39,262 bases of DNA from Sinomicrobium pectinilyticum (GTDB taxonomy: Bacteria > Bacteroidota > Bacteroidia > Flavobacteriales > Flavobacteriaceae). Below the pieces are notes generated by a model. That model made no database searches, was not told the DNA's origin, and saw nothing but the letters and a program-made list of their open reading frames with translations. The stretch lies in the NCBI RefSeq assembly GCF_003725735.1, contig NZ_RJTM01000075.1:1-39262 (forward strand), given 5' to 3'. The position numbers were made by a program, and so were the translations under genes. This document shows, piece after piece, positions 17,496-27,613 of this stretch. Each line of letters opens with the position of its first letter. The stretch's first letter is position 1.

Positions 17496-18191
17496 ATGAA
17501 CAACACACTGAAACACCTGCTTTTTATTGCGACATTTATCCTGGGACCGGCAACGGTATGTGCCCAGAAAATATTTGATAACGGGGCCATTACATACAAG
17601 ATGACCACCAGGGCACAGGACCCTCAGGCCGGGGAAATAGCCATGGAAGCCGACGTGGAATTCCATATTGCCGAAAAAGAAGCCAGGACCGCCATGACCA
17701 TGAATGTCATGGGTATGGCCATAAAGATGGAAAGCCTTATCAATTCGGAAAGCCGCACCGGGCTGGTACTTATGGAATTCTTCGGGCAGAAAATGGCCGC
17801 CAGGGTTACACCGGATGACTACGACGACCTGGTTCAAAAGAACAAGGACTTCGAAGTGGAAAAAGTAGTCCCTGCTCATGAAACCAGGGAAATTCTGGGT
17901 TATTCCTGTAAAAAGGCGATAGCCACGACAAAAGAAGGTATGGAACTGGAAGTGTATTACACGGAATCCATAAAACCCGTATCTATCGACGGCCTGGGGA
18001 ACATCAATATGAAAGGTATCAACGGATTGCCCCTGGCGTATACCATGCAGACCCCGGATGCCCATCTCACCTTTGAAGCCACAAAGATTAAAGAAGGTGA
18101 TGTAGACCCCTCGGATTTTAATTACGATATTCCCGAAGGATATGAAGAAATATCCTATTCACAATTAAGCCGGATGAGCAGCGGTATGTAA
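17496..18191 (+). CDS. Small exported protein, DUF4412/GLPGLI-like
   Basis: This is a 231-residue protein with a signal peptide of about 24 residues ending in VCAQ. The mature part looks like an all-beta exported protein. It has a Met-rich amphipathic segment (TAMTMNVMGMAIKMES) and a central GYSCKKAIA motif, the kind found in DUF4412 and GLPGLI-type proteins of Bacteroidota. No catalytic residues can be named. An AT-rich box TATATTTA at 17449-17456 may be its promoter. It converges with the MutS-like gene, only 66 bases away. The function is unknown. Confidence 0.75.
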   Translation: MNNTLKHLLFIATFILGPATVCAQKIFDNGAITYKMTTRAQDPQAGEIAMEADVEFHIAEKEARTAMTMNVMGMAIKMESLINSESRTGLVLMEFFGQKMAARVTPDDYDDLVQKNKDFEVEKVVPAHETREILGYSCKKAIATTKEGMELEVYYTESIKPVSIDGLGNINMKGINGLPLAYTMQTPDAHLTFEATKIKEGDVDPSDFNYDIPEGYEEISYSQLSRMSSGM

Positions 18192-18257
18192 TCCGCAAAC
18201 GGAAATTCTGATTTTCACAACACACCCCGGAAGGTATTATCCGGAAAAGAACCTTGA

Positions 18258-20033
18258 CTAATCATCTATGATTTCCATTTTACGGAGCAGAAAAGAAGCA
18301 TTCATATTCCGGCAGATGCCTTCTTTGAACTTATAGTCGAAATACAGTTCATCCCCGACGATTTCGGCATCAAAATAATGGTTTTTCACCTGCGGGATAT
18401 TCTTTGCGGTCTCACAAAGGCTTAAATCATGTGTGGCTATAATACCCGTTGCATGAGAAGCCACCAGTTTTTCGACAAACTTCCGGGAACCGATGGCCTT
18501 ATCCGTGCTGTTGGTTCCTTTGAGTATTTCGTCAAGTACAATAAAATAATCATCTTTCTTAATCTCGTCCACAACAAATTTCAACCGGCTAAGTTCCGCA
18601 TAAAAATACGAGGCTTCATCTGCCAGAGAGTCTACCGTCCGCATACTGGTAATAAGTTTTACAGGCGTATATTCACAGGTGTCGGCACAGACCGGGAGTC
18701 CGGTATTGGCCATGACAATCTGCAGGGATACCGTACGCAGAAACGTGCTTTTCCCGGCCATATTAGCCCCTGTAATGATAAAGAATTCTTCTCTTTGAAT
18801 ACGGTAATCGTTTTTTACAGCTTCCGCGGGATCGATCAGGGGATGCACGGCCCTGGTAGTCCTGAGGATATTTTCTCCCGAAGTAATATCGGGAAAAACA
18901 TAGCCCGGGTGGTTAAATGCAAAATTTCCGAGGGAATTAAAAGCATCCGTAAAGTGAATAACTTCAAACCAGTCCTTCACTTTATCCCCGTAAGCAGTTA
19001 TCCATTTTTCCAGCTTATAAGACTGGTTCAGGTCCCACAACAGAAAACCGTTGCCTATAGCTCCGAAAATAAGGTTATTACGCTGGTCCAGGGCATCTAT
19101 GGTCTTTGAAAATTCCCGTAAAACAGCCGAAGCTTTCCCGGACGACTGTTTAACCTCCTCCTGCCGTACCCGAAGCAGCTCCGAGGAAAATTCCTCCTTC
19201 TCAATAACCGCAAGCAACTGATAATACTGATGAAAAGTATCCTGCACTTTAGCGACATGCATGGAAAGCTGATTGATCTTTTTCAGCCTGGTTGTGGTTA
19301 TTGCCAGCCCCAGCAGAAAAAACATGAAAACGGTGAACCCGGAAACAAAATCAAGGAAATACAAGCTTATAAGACAGACGGAGATCACCGAAAAAAACGT
19401 TGGAAACCACCGCATAAACGAAGGAAGAAAGGTCCGGTAATTTTTCAGCCAGTCTGTAATAGCCCCTGCGGACGTCTCCGTATTTATCATTCGTGCGATT
19501 GCGGTGAATTCATGGCGGAATTCTATTTTTCCCCCAAGTTCCCGGACAGCTTCCTGTTTGAGAGGAATATCCCCGGTATCGTTTGATGTTAATAACTCCG
19601 CCAGTTTTTTCCTTCCCGAGGTCAGCGCCGTACGGTTCAGGTACTGAAAAAACGAACGGCTCCCAAAAAGATCGATGTCCTGACTAAAGGCATGTGCAGC
19701 ATCCGCAAATTCATTTCCCTCCGGCAGGTGACCGAAAAGACGGTACAGGACCTCTATCTCCGTTTCATTGAGGGTTATCAGCTCCTGCAACTTCCGTTTT
19801 CTCCGTTGCAGATTGGTATGCCGGGATACCAGGAAGAGGAAAATAACAATTCCCGTCAGGATACCCCCCGCCATGAGCCTGATATTACCAAAGAAACTGT
19901 AAACAAGGAACAGAAAAGCGAAAAAGACCACCAGCCGGAAGATACTTGAGACCAGCAGCTGTTTTTTTACCTTGTCCAAGGTTTCCTGATATTGCCTGAT
20001 ATTATTTTGGTAGACCGATAAAGGTGAGCTCAT
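18258..20033 (-). CDS. Membrane-anchored MutS-like ATPase
   Basis: This is a 591-residue protein whose C-terminal half is a MutS ATPase domain. Walker A is GANMAGKST at 422-430, Walker B is FIVLDE at 497-502, and ATHD is at 533-536. The middle (about 85-200 and 255-380) is helical and resembles the MutS lever and clamp. The mismatch-recognition domain of MutS is absent. Unlike MutS or MutS2 it has four strongly hydrophobic segments, two at about 27-70 and two at about 212-248, so it should sit in the inner membrane. No Smr nuclease tail is present. Proteins of this type are annotated as mismatch-repair proteins in Bacteroidota, but a repair role is doubtful. It stands alone, divergent from the AEC transporter gene. 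Confidence 0.88.
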   Translation of the reverse strand: MSSPLSVYQNNIRQYQETLDKVKKQLLVSSIFRLVVFFAFLFLVYSFFGNIRLMAGGILTGIVIFLFLVSRHTNLQRRKRKLQELITLNETEIEVLYRLFGHLPEGNEFADAAHAFSQDIDLFGSRSFFQYLNRTALTSGRKKLAELLTSNDTGDIPLKQEAVRELGGKIEFRHEFTAIARMINTETSAGAITDWLKNYRTFLPSFMRWFPTFFSVISVCLISLYFLDFVSGFTVFMFFLLGLAITTTRLKKINQLSMHVAKVQDTFHQYYQLLAVIEKEEFSSELLRVRQEEVKQSSGKASAVLREFSKTIDALDQRNNLIFGAIGNGFLLWDLNQSYKLEKWITAYGDKVKDWFEVIHFTDAFNSLGNFAFNHPGYVFPDITSGENILRTTRAVHPLIDPAEAVKNDYRIQREEFFIITGANMAGKSTFLRTVSLQIVMANTGLPVCADTCEYTPVKLITSMRTVDSLADEASYFYAELSRLKFVVDEIKKDDYFIVLDEILKGTNSTDKAIGSRKFVEKLVASHATGIIATHDLSLCETAKNIPQVKNHYFDAEIVGDELYFDYKFKEGICRNMNASFLLRKMEIIDD

Positions 20034-20118
20034 GGAAAAGAATTACTTTGGATAAATGGCTAAAATACGTAAAGTTTGTTATTTTTTCGGCTTGGGAGCC
20101 GGGAGTTTTGGAGTGCGG

Positions 20119-20134
20119 GAACAGGCACCTGTTC
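20119..20134. promoter_or_regulatory. Palindrome GAACAGG-CA-CCTGTTC
   Basis: Perfect 7-bp arms surround a 2-bp centre, just upstream of the promoter box at 20166. The tight centre suits a dimeric repressor or activator site better than an RNA hairpin. The same stretch holds GGAGTTTTGGAGT (20102-20114), which is repeated in inverse orientation at 11262-11274. Confidence 0.35.
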
Positions 20135-20165
20135 TTCCTGCTTCGGTTATTTGGTTCATACCTCC

Positions 20166-20173
20166 TATCTTTG
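20166..20173 (+). promoter_or_regulatory. -7 promoter box TATCTTTG for the AEC transporter
   Basis: This is an exact TAnnTTTG match 29 bases before the ATG at 20203. It falls inside the longer open frame that begins at 20056, which argues for the shorter start. TTCG at 20142-20145, 20 bases upstream, is a weak -33 candidate. Confidence 0.55.
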
Positions 20174-20202
20174 CCCTTCGAATAATAACAATTCACCGGC
20201 AC

Positions 20203-21108
20203 ATGACCAATTTTATTCTTATTGCCGTCTGTATCCTCTCCGGTATCCTGGTAAAACGCTATAAGGCGCTGCCTCCGGATAGTTTTAAATCGGTCAATGC
20301 CTGGTTGATCAATATCGCCCTGCCTGCAGTGGCACTGAAATACCTGCCGCAAATGGAGTGGACGGAAGAACTGTTGCTCCCGCTGCTTATGCCCCTGGCC
20401 GTATGGACGGGTGCATACCTGTGTATCCGCGCATTGGGCAGGGCCCGTACTTTGGATAAAGAAACCCGGGCCGTTCTGTTGCTTACTGCAGGACTGGGGA
20501 ATACCTCTTTTATCGGCTTTCCGCTTACACAGGCTTATTTCGGCGATGAAGGGCTTCCCGTTGCCGTGTTCTACGATCAGGTAACTTTTATCATTATCTC
20601 CACCCTGGCTATTTTCACCGCGGTAAAAGCGTCCAATGGCGGCAGTTTTCACCCGCGTGCCACCCTGAGAAAAATATTCTCCTTCCCTCCTTTTATAGCA
20701 TTTATCCTGGCTTTTGTACTGCCCGAGTACTTCTCCTTCGACCCCATACTCCCGGTACTGAATGCACTGGCGGCCACACTCGTACCATTCGCCCTTTTTT
20801 CCGTAGGCATGCAACTCCCCCTGAAAGACTGGAAGACCGACCGCGGACTGATCGCTTTTGCCTTATCCTATAAACTTGTCCTCGCTCCCCTGTTCCTCTT
20901 TGCCATATGCCTGCTCTTCTCCCTGAAAGGACTTACTGCACAGGTTAGCGTATTCGAAGCCTCCATGGCGCCTATGGTCACCGGTGCCATCATAGCCATC
21001 GACCACAACCTGAATCCTCCCCTGGCCAACAAGATACTGGGAATCGGTATACTGACCTCTTTTTTTACTACTTTCATATGGTCGCTCGTACTTCCGGCTA
21101 TTGGTTAG
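20203..21108 (+). CDS. AEC-family transporter (auxin efflux carrier type)
   Basis: This is an inner-membrane transporter of 301 residues in the AEC (auxin efflux carrier) family. Bacterial members export or import small organic acids such as malate. About ten hydrophobic segments are visible, arranged as two halves. The second half opens after a loop near FHPRATLRKIF and includes the conserved LVPFALFSVGMQL stretch and the closing EASMAPMVTGAIIA segment. The frame is open from 20056, but the promoter box at 20166 and the start of the first membrane helix (MTNFILIAV) place the start at 20203. The substrate is not predictable. It is followed by the family B repeat and then pheT, which has its own promoter. 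Confidence 0.88.
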   Translation: MTNFILIAVCILSGILVKRYKALPPDSFKSVNAWLINIALPAVALKYLPQMEWTEELLLPLLMPLAVWTGAYLCIRALGRARTLDKETRAVLLLTAGLGNTSFIGFPLTQAYFGDEGLPVAVFYDQVTFIIISTLAIFTAVKASNGGSFHPRATLRKIFSFPPFIAFILAFVLPEYFSFDPILPVLNALAATLVPFALFSVGMQLPLKDWKTDRGLIAFALSYKLVLAPLFLFAICLLFSLKGLTAQVSVFEASMAPMVTGAIIAIDHNLNPPLANKILGIGILTSFFTTFIWSLVLPAIG

Positions 21109-21111
21109 CGA

Positions 21112-21247
21112 GGGAGGTTCCAAGTTTCAGGTTTCAAGTTTCAGGTTTGGCCTTGGCCTTGCCTGAATAAGGTTGCAAAGCTCCCCACGAAGGTGGCTGA
21201 GTGACAGCCGTAGGCTGTTGTACCGAAGCCACCGGAGTTCCAGGTTT
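21112..21247. repeat. Palindromic intergenic repeat, family B, copy 2
   Basis: Heptamer-like CAAGTTT/CAGGTTT units (about 21119-21148) lead to outer arms GGTGGCT (21192-21198) and AGCCACC (21227-21233). The inner hairpin is ACAGCC-gta-GGCTGT (21204-21218). Compared with copy 1 both sides of the inner stem changed together, so pairing is kept. It fills much of the 326-base gap before pheT. Confidence 0.75.
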
Positions 21248-21347
21248 GACACACGGACATCCGCAGCCAGTAAATTCCCGACTCCCCGATTAAAAATTCT
21301 CCTGCATTATTCGGCAAAGATCACTTTTATAGGAATTTCATAACTAT

Positions 21348-21355
21348 TATCTTTG
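21348..21355 (+). promoter_or_regulatory. -7 promoter box TATCTTTG for pheT
   Basis: This is an exact TAnnTTTG match with TTTT at 21325-21328, a 19-base spacer, as possible -33 element. The leader to the pheT ATG is about 75 bases. The same word plus GCCCTTCG follows both this box and the AEC box (20166). Confidence 0.55.
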
Positions 21356-21434
21356 CCCTTCGGTAGAAGAAGAAAATACGGATAAGACTTCATTCGTCTG
21401 CCGGTTAACCTGTAAGCTACAAATTTCGAAATAG

Positions 21435-23861
21435 ATGAAAATATCCTACAACTGGCTTAAGCAGTTCATTAAACTGGACTGGGAAGCGGAGAAAACCGCG
21501 GAACTCCTCACAGACCTCGGCCTGGAAATAGAAGGCATTACACCTTTCCAATCGGTTAAAGGCGGACTGAAAGGTGTTGTGGTGGGCCAGGTGTTATCCT
21601 GCGAAAAACACCCCAATGCAGACAGGCTTAAAGTAACCAAAGTAGATTTGGGTAATGGCGAAGCGGTACAGATCGTATGTGGCGCCCCCAACGTGGCGGA
21701 AGGGCAGAAAGTGCCCGTAGCGACTATAGGGACTACCCTCTACGATGAGAAAGGGCAGCCCTGGAAAATCAAAAAAGGAAAAATCCGGGGTGAAGAGTCC
21801 CACGGTATGATCTGTGCGGAAGACGAACTCGGCCTGGGAAAAAGCCACGACGGTATCATGGTGCTCGATGAAAATCTCGCGCCCGGAACACCGTGCAGTG
21901 AAATATTCAAGGTAGAGGACGATATTGTTTTTGAAATAGGGCTTACGCCCAACCGTGCCGACGCCATGAGTCACTTCGGTGTGGCCAGGGACCTGCGTGC
22001 AGGACTCATACAACAGGATATTCATCTGGAAATGATAACACCCTCGGTGAGTAGCTTCCGGGTAGACAACAGGACATTGCGGATAGATGTGGATGTGAAG
22101 GACAAAACCCTCGCTCCCCGTTATGCCGGGGTTACCATATCCGGCCTGAAAGTCCTGCCATCCCCCCAATGGCTGCAAAACAGGCTGAAAGCTATAGGGA
22201 TTACCCCGAAAAACAATGTTGTAGATGCGACCAATTATGTACTCCACGAACTGGGGCAACCCCTGCATGCCTTTGATACGGCTAAAATAGCAGGGAACAA
22301 GATCATCGTCAAAACTGCGGAGCCGGGGACAAAATTCACTACCCTCGATGATGTGGAAAGAGAACTCAGCCCGGAAGACCTGGTGATCTGCGATGCGGAA
22401 AAGCCGATGTGTATAGCCGGGGTTTTCGGAGGGGCTCATTCTGGCGTTAACGAAAATACCACGGGTATTTTCCTGGAAAGCGCTTACTTTAACCCTGTAT
22501 CTGTCCGTAAGTCCGCAAAAAGACACGGACTCAATACCGACGCGTCTTTCCGTTTTGAAAGAGGAATAGATATCAATACCGTAGAATATGCGCTCCGAAG
22601 GGCCGCACTGCTCATCCAGGAAGTGGCCGGGGGAGAGATCACCAGCGATGTGGTGGACCTGTACCCTAAAAAGTTCGAGGATTTCCAGGTATTCCTGCAC
22701 TATCAAAAAATAAACCGCCTTATCGGCCAGAACCTGCCCGAAGAAGTGGTAAAATCCATTCTCAGCTCCCTGGAGATCAAAGTAAACAACATCACCGAAG
22801 CCGGAATGGGCCTTACCATCCCCTCCTATCGTGTAGACGTACAGCGGGAAGCGGATGTCATAGAAGAGATACTCAGGGTATACGGATATAACAATGTAAA
22901 ATTCGGGGAAAAACTGAATGCTTCCGTATCGAACTCTTCCCGTTTTGAAGATTACAAGATACAGAACAAAATAGCAGACCTGCTTGTCGCAAGGGGCTTT
23001 TTTGAGATCATGGCCAACTCGCTGACCTCACCGCGGTATAATGAACTGTCAGACAAAATAAAAGAAGAGAACAACGTCACTATGCTCAATCCGCTGAGTA
23101 ATGACCTTTCGATCATGCGAAGGACATTACTCTTCTCCGGACTGGAGGCCATTGCCTATAATATAAACCGCAAGCGGGCCGATCTCAAACTGTTCGAATT
23201 CGGAAAATCATACCACCAGTTCGGTAAAGAACGGGTTGAGAACAAGCATCTCGCCCTGTTCTTTACCGGGAACAAGAACGAGGAAAGCTGGAATACAACG
23301 GCCGATAAAACCGGGTTCTTTCACGCAAAAGGTATCGTAACCGCCATACTGGAACGCCTCGGTTTCGGAGATATGAAATTTACTCCCGTAAAGAACGATA
23401 TCTTCTCCGAAGGGATCACCTTTAACCTGGACAAAGCAAAACTTGTGGATATAGGAGTTGTCCGGAATGACATTCTCAAAGCTTTTGATATTAAGCAGGA
23501 AGTACTGTATGCCGATTTTTACTGGGACAATATCCTCGAATACCTGCAAACTTCGGGCATGAAGTACACCGATATCCCCAGATTTCCGGAAGTACGCAGG
23601 GATTTTGCCCTTCTGCTGGACACTTCTGTGAAATTCAGCGACATCTATACGACTGCAAGGCAGACCGAAAGCCACCTGCTTAAAAATATCAACCTGTTTG
23701 ATGTTTACGAGGGCGACAAACTTCCGGAAGGCAAGAAATCCTATGCCGTAAGCTTCGTCTTCCAGGACGGAGGCAAAACCCTTACGGATAAACAGGTAGA
23801 TAAGATCATGGAGAAATTCCGCGACGCCTTCGAAAAACAATTACAGGCCGAATTGCGTTAG
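21435..23861 (+). CDS. pheT: Phenylalanyl-tRNA synthetase beta subunit
   Basis: PheT forms the alpha2-beta2 phenylalanyl-tRNA synthetase with PheS, and its B3/B4 domain edits mischarged Tyr-tRNA(Phe). The 808-residue length is normal. An EMAP-type tRNA-binding OB domain lies at about 40-150 (HPNADRLKVTKVD, IVCGAPNV). B3/B4 lies at about 215-375, B5 at about 400-475 and the inactive synthetase-like core at about 480-690. The ferredoxin-like anticodon-binding domain lies at about 715-807 (FPEVRRDFALLLD at its start). pheS is not adjacent, as in many Bacteroidota. The gene has its own promoter box and is followed by a terminator with an alternative hairpin. Confidence 0.97.
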   Translation: MKISYNWLKQFIKLDWEAEKTAELLTDLGLEIEGITPFQSVKGGLKGVVVGQVLSCEKHPNADRLKVTKVDLGNGEAVQIVCGAPNVAEGQKVPVATIGTTLYDEKGQPWKIKKGKIRGEESHGMICAEDELGLGKSHDGIMVLDENLAPGTPCSEIFKVEDDIVFEIGLTPNRADAMSHFGVARDLRAGLIQQDIHLEMITPSVSSFRVDNRTLRIDVDVKDKTLAPRYAGVTISGLKVLPSPQWLQNRLKAIGITPKNNVVDATNYVLHELGQPLHAFDTAKIAGNKIIVKTAEPGTKFTTLDDVERELSPEDLVICDAEKPMCIAGVFGGAHSGVNENTTGIFLESAYFNPVSVRKSAKRHGLNTDASFRFERGIDINTVEYALRRAALLIQEVAGGEITSDVVDLYPKKFEDFQVFLHYQKINRLIGQNLPEEVVKSILSSLEIKVNNITEAGMGLTIPSYRVDVQREADVIEEILRVYGYNNVKFGEKLNASVSNSSRFEDYKIQNKIADLLVARGFFEIMANSLTSPRYNELSDKIKEENNVTMLNPLSNDLSIMRRTLLFSGLEAIAYNINRKRADLKLFEFGKSYHQFGKERVENKHLALFFTGNKNEESWNTTADKTGFFHAKGIVTAILERLGFGDMKFTPVKNDIFSEGITFNLDKAKLVDIGVVRNDILKAFDIKQEVLYADFYWDNILEYLQTSGMKYTDIPRFPEVRRDFALLLDTSVKFSDIYTTARQTESHLLKNINLFDVYEGDKLPEGKKSYAVSFVFQDGGKTLTDKQVDKIMEKFRDAFEKQLQAELR

Positions 23862-23890
23862 TAACCGGACTGGTTCCCGATTAAGACAAA

Positions 23891-23941
23891 AGGCAAAACA
23901 GATGAAAAAAGCACATTGTTTTGCCTTTTTTCATCTGTTTT
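23891..23941 (+). terminator. pheT terminator overlapping a rival 17-bp hairpin
   Basis: AGGCAAAACA (23891-23900) pairs perfectly with TGTTTTGCCT (23917-23926) and is followed by a T-run to 23931, a classic terminator. An overlapping and longer perfect inverted repeat pairs 23895-23911 (AAAACAGATGAAAAAAG) with 23925-23941 over a 13-base loop. The two cannot form together. The rest of the 390-base gap to katG holds the palindrome at 24139. Confidence 0.7.
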
Positions 23942-24138
23942 CCCTTTTATACAACTTCCCCTCTTGCTGTTTTCCATGCAGCCGTATCCGAAAAAAGCTG
24001 TTTTCCCCCGGCTTTCTGCGATGCCCTTAAATAATTTTCCGGTCCGTACGTTTTTCGACCCCACAAGAGGAAACCCTGCAATTCCCTAATTTCCCGGGAA
24101 ATTCATAGTTTTTGATAATCACAAAACTATCAATCATA

Positions 24139-24156
24139 ATCAAAATCGATTTTGAT
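24139..24156. promoter_or_regulatory. 18-bp perfect palindrome upstream of katG
   Basis: ATCAAAATCGATTTTGAT is perfectly self-complementary and lies about 96 bases before the katG ATG in an AT-rich tract. It is a natural candidate for a dimeric regulator site, perhaps a peroxide regulator, although it does not match textbook OxyR or PerR sites. A TAATTTTA at 24203-24210 is the nearest promoter-like box. Confidence 0.45.
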
Positions 24157-24248
24157 ATTATAATATTTTATTACCGGAATGGGGTAAAGGCAGTTTTTTT
24201 AGTAATTTTAGACAGGTTAACTTACGTATAATACAACAAAAACAGTAA

Positions 24249-26468
<2,220 letters not shown>

Positions 26469-26527
26469 CCATAAGGATTCACTCTGAAATCACTGGATTG
26501 AAGAGAGGTATTTTTACCGTTACTTGC

Positions 26528-26558
26528 AAAAGGTGGCCTGAAACAGGCCGCCTTTTTT
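26528..26558 (+). terminator. Rho-independent terminator after katG
   Basis: The hairpin AAAAGG-t-GGCCTG / CAGGCC-g-CCTTTTTT has an AAA loop and a run of six T residues (26553-26558). It lies 60 bases past the katG stop. Confidence 0.85.
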
Positions 26559-26594
26559 GATAAGTTTAATACCGGTATCCCCGCAAACATTTCA

Positions 26595-26626
26595 TTTGAC
26601 GGTTCTTATCATTTTTCTTATTTTTG
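26595..26626 (+). promoter_or_regulatory. Promoter TTTG-N20-TATTTTTG
   Basis: TTTG at 26595-26598 and TATTTTTG at 26619-26626 are separated by 20 bases, close to the Bacteroidota TTTG-N19-TAnnTTTG pattern. The ATG of the next gene is 25 bases downstream. This is the best full promoter match in the window. Confidence 0.65.
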
Positions 26627-26650
26627 ATATAACATTTATTTCTTCAAAAA

Positions 26651-27364
26651 ATGCTGTTTCCCAGGGTCAACATAGAGCATAAACTCAAGAAATACAGAAA
26701 CAGGTCGGTCTGCGCTCCGGATATGCTACAACAGGTGGCAAAAATACTGGAGGACGACGAGCGGAAGGAAAACCGTATTGCGGAAGCCTTAAACAAAGGC
26801 ACTTTGGGAATCAACCATATGGATTTTTCACAACTGGATACGGACCGGATCTACCATATTTCACATATAAAAAAGATCTGTACCGACTACAGGCTTCGCT
26901 TCCTTGACACCAGGTATTTCAAAGGAGAATTTCCAAGGGAGGCCCTGACCGAAATAAAAGAACTGGAAAAACAACACCGGACCGAGCTCCGCGGTTTCAG
27001 GATGATAGCCCCGGCAGGCCTGTTCCGCCTGGAAAATGCGGACGATCCCATACTTTTCACCCCGCTGGGGAATGATTATTTTTACCTGGTACACAAATGG
27101 GGAAATGACCTTCATCCTTTCCGGAAATGGTTCATGCTCCCGTTTAAAAACCTGCTCAATCTCTTTTTGCTTATTTCGGTAATAAGTCTTGCCATTACCG
27201 CCGTGATACCGTTAAAGCTCTTTACCCCGCACCCTACCGCTTCCCATTTCTGGATGCTGTACTTCTTCGTCCTGAAATCCGTTTGCGGCATTACGCTGTT
27301 TTACGCTTTTGCACTCGGCAAGAATTTTAACGGGATGGTCTGGGACAGCAAGTATTATAATTAG
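26651..27364 (+). CDS. Unknown protein with two C-terminal membrane helices
   Basis: I do not recognise this 237-residue protein. The N-terminal two thirds are soluble and charged, with a helical EDDERKENRIAEALNKG segment and a GFRMIAPAGLFRLENADDP stretch. It ends with two membrane segments at about 175-195 (LFLLISVISLAITAVIPL) and about 203-222. A short tail, GKNFNGMVWDSKYYN, follows. There is no signal peptide, so the soluble part should face the cytosol. A good promoter lies upstream and katG's terminator separates it from katG, so it is a single-gene unit. The clean start and long frame without a rival on either strand support a real gene. Confidence 0.75.
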   Translation: MLFPRVNIEHKLKKYRNRSVCAPDMLQQVAKILEDDERKENRIAEALNKGTLGINHMDFSQLDTDRIYHISHIKKICTDYRLRFLDTRYFKGEFPREALTEIKELEKQHRTELRGFRMIAPAGLFRLENADDPILFTPLGNDYFYLVHKWGNDLHPFRKWFMLPFKNLLNLFLLISVISLAITAVIPLKLFTPHPTASHFWMLYFFVLKSVCGITLFYAFALGKNFNGMVWDSKYYN

Positions 27365-27430
27365 CGGAAGCAGGTTTGTTTGCTATTTCGCAGCGTTTCA
27401 CAAAACCGAATCATGGGCTTGGAGTCCTTT

Positions 27431-27510
27431 GTGGCAGACCGAAAGTCTGTTTGCCACGGATTCACGAATCATTTTTTTACACTGCTATGGGTTATATACA
27501 GGGATTCGTG
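27431..27510. repeat. Cluster of small inverted repeats
   Basis: GTGGCAGAC (27431-27439) pairs with GTCT and TGCCAC (27445-27457), and CACGAATC (27463-27470) pairs with GATTCGTG (27503-27510). The cluster lies between the convergent unknown gene and murQ. It may be a degenerate relative of the repeat at 17282. Confidence 0.45.
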
Positions 27511-27562
27511 TAATAGTAGCAAAAAGGTTATAGAAACCAAAGTAACTGCAATAATCCCGTTA

Positions 27563-27582
27563 ATCCCGATAATTATCGGGAT
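27563..27582. repeat. 20-bp perfect palindrome ATCCCGAT..ATCGGGAT
   Basis: ATCCCGATAATTATCGGGAT is perfectly self-complementary. Its arms match hairpins in the family A repeat at 6444-6461 and, with one change, at 6315-6336. It lies 32 bases beyond the murQ stop, where it could also help to end murQ transcription. Confidence 0.65.
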
Positions 27583-27613
27583 CGGAAACAGGGTTTGACC
27601 TTTAACCTGATAA

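Noticed and set aside
20002-20814. 270-codon minus-strand frame over the AEC gene
   Set aside because: It is highly charged with many Gln, Gly and Cys and no known domain. It would overlap both the MutS-like start and the transporter.
21594-22706. 370-codon open frame on the minus strand inside pheT
   Set aside because: It lies fully opposite pheT, whose domains are all recognised. The translated frame has no family motif.
24208-24232. TTAGAC...TATAAT as a sigma70-type promoter for katG
   Set aside because: The spacer is only 13 bases, and Bacteroidota use the TTTG/TAnnTTTG pattern instead.
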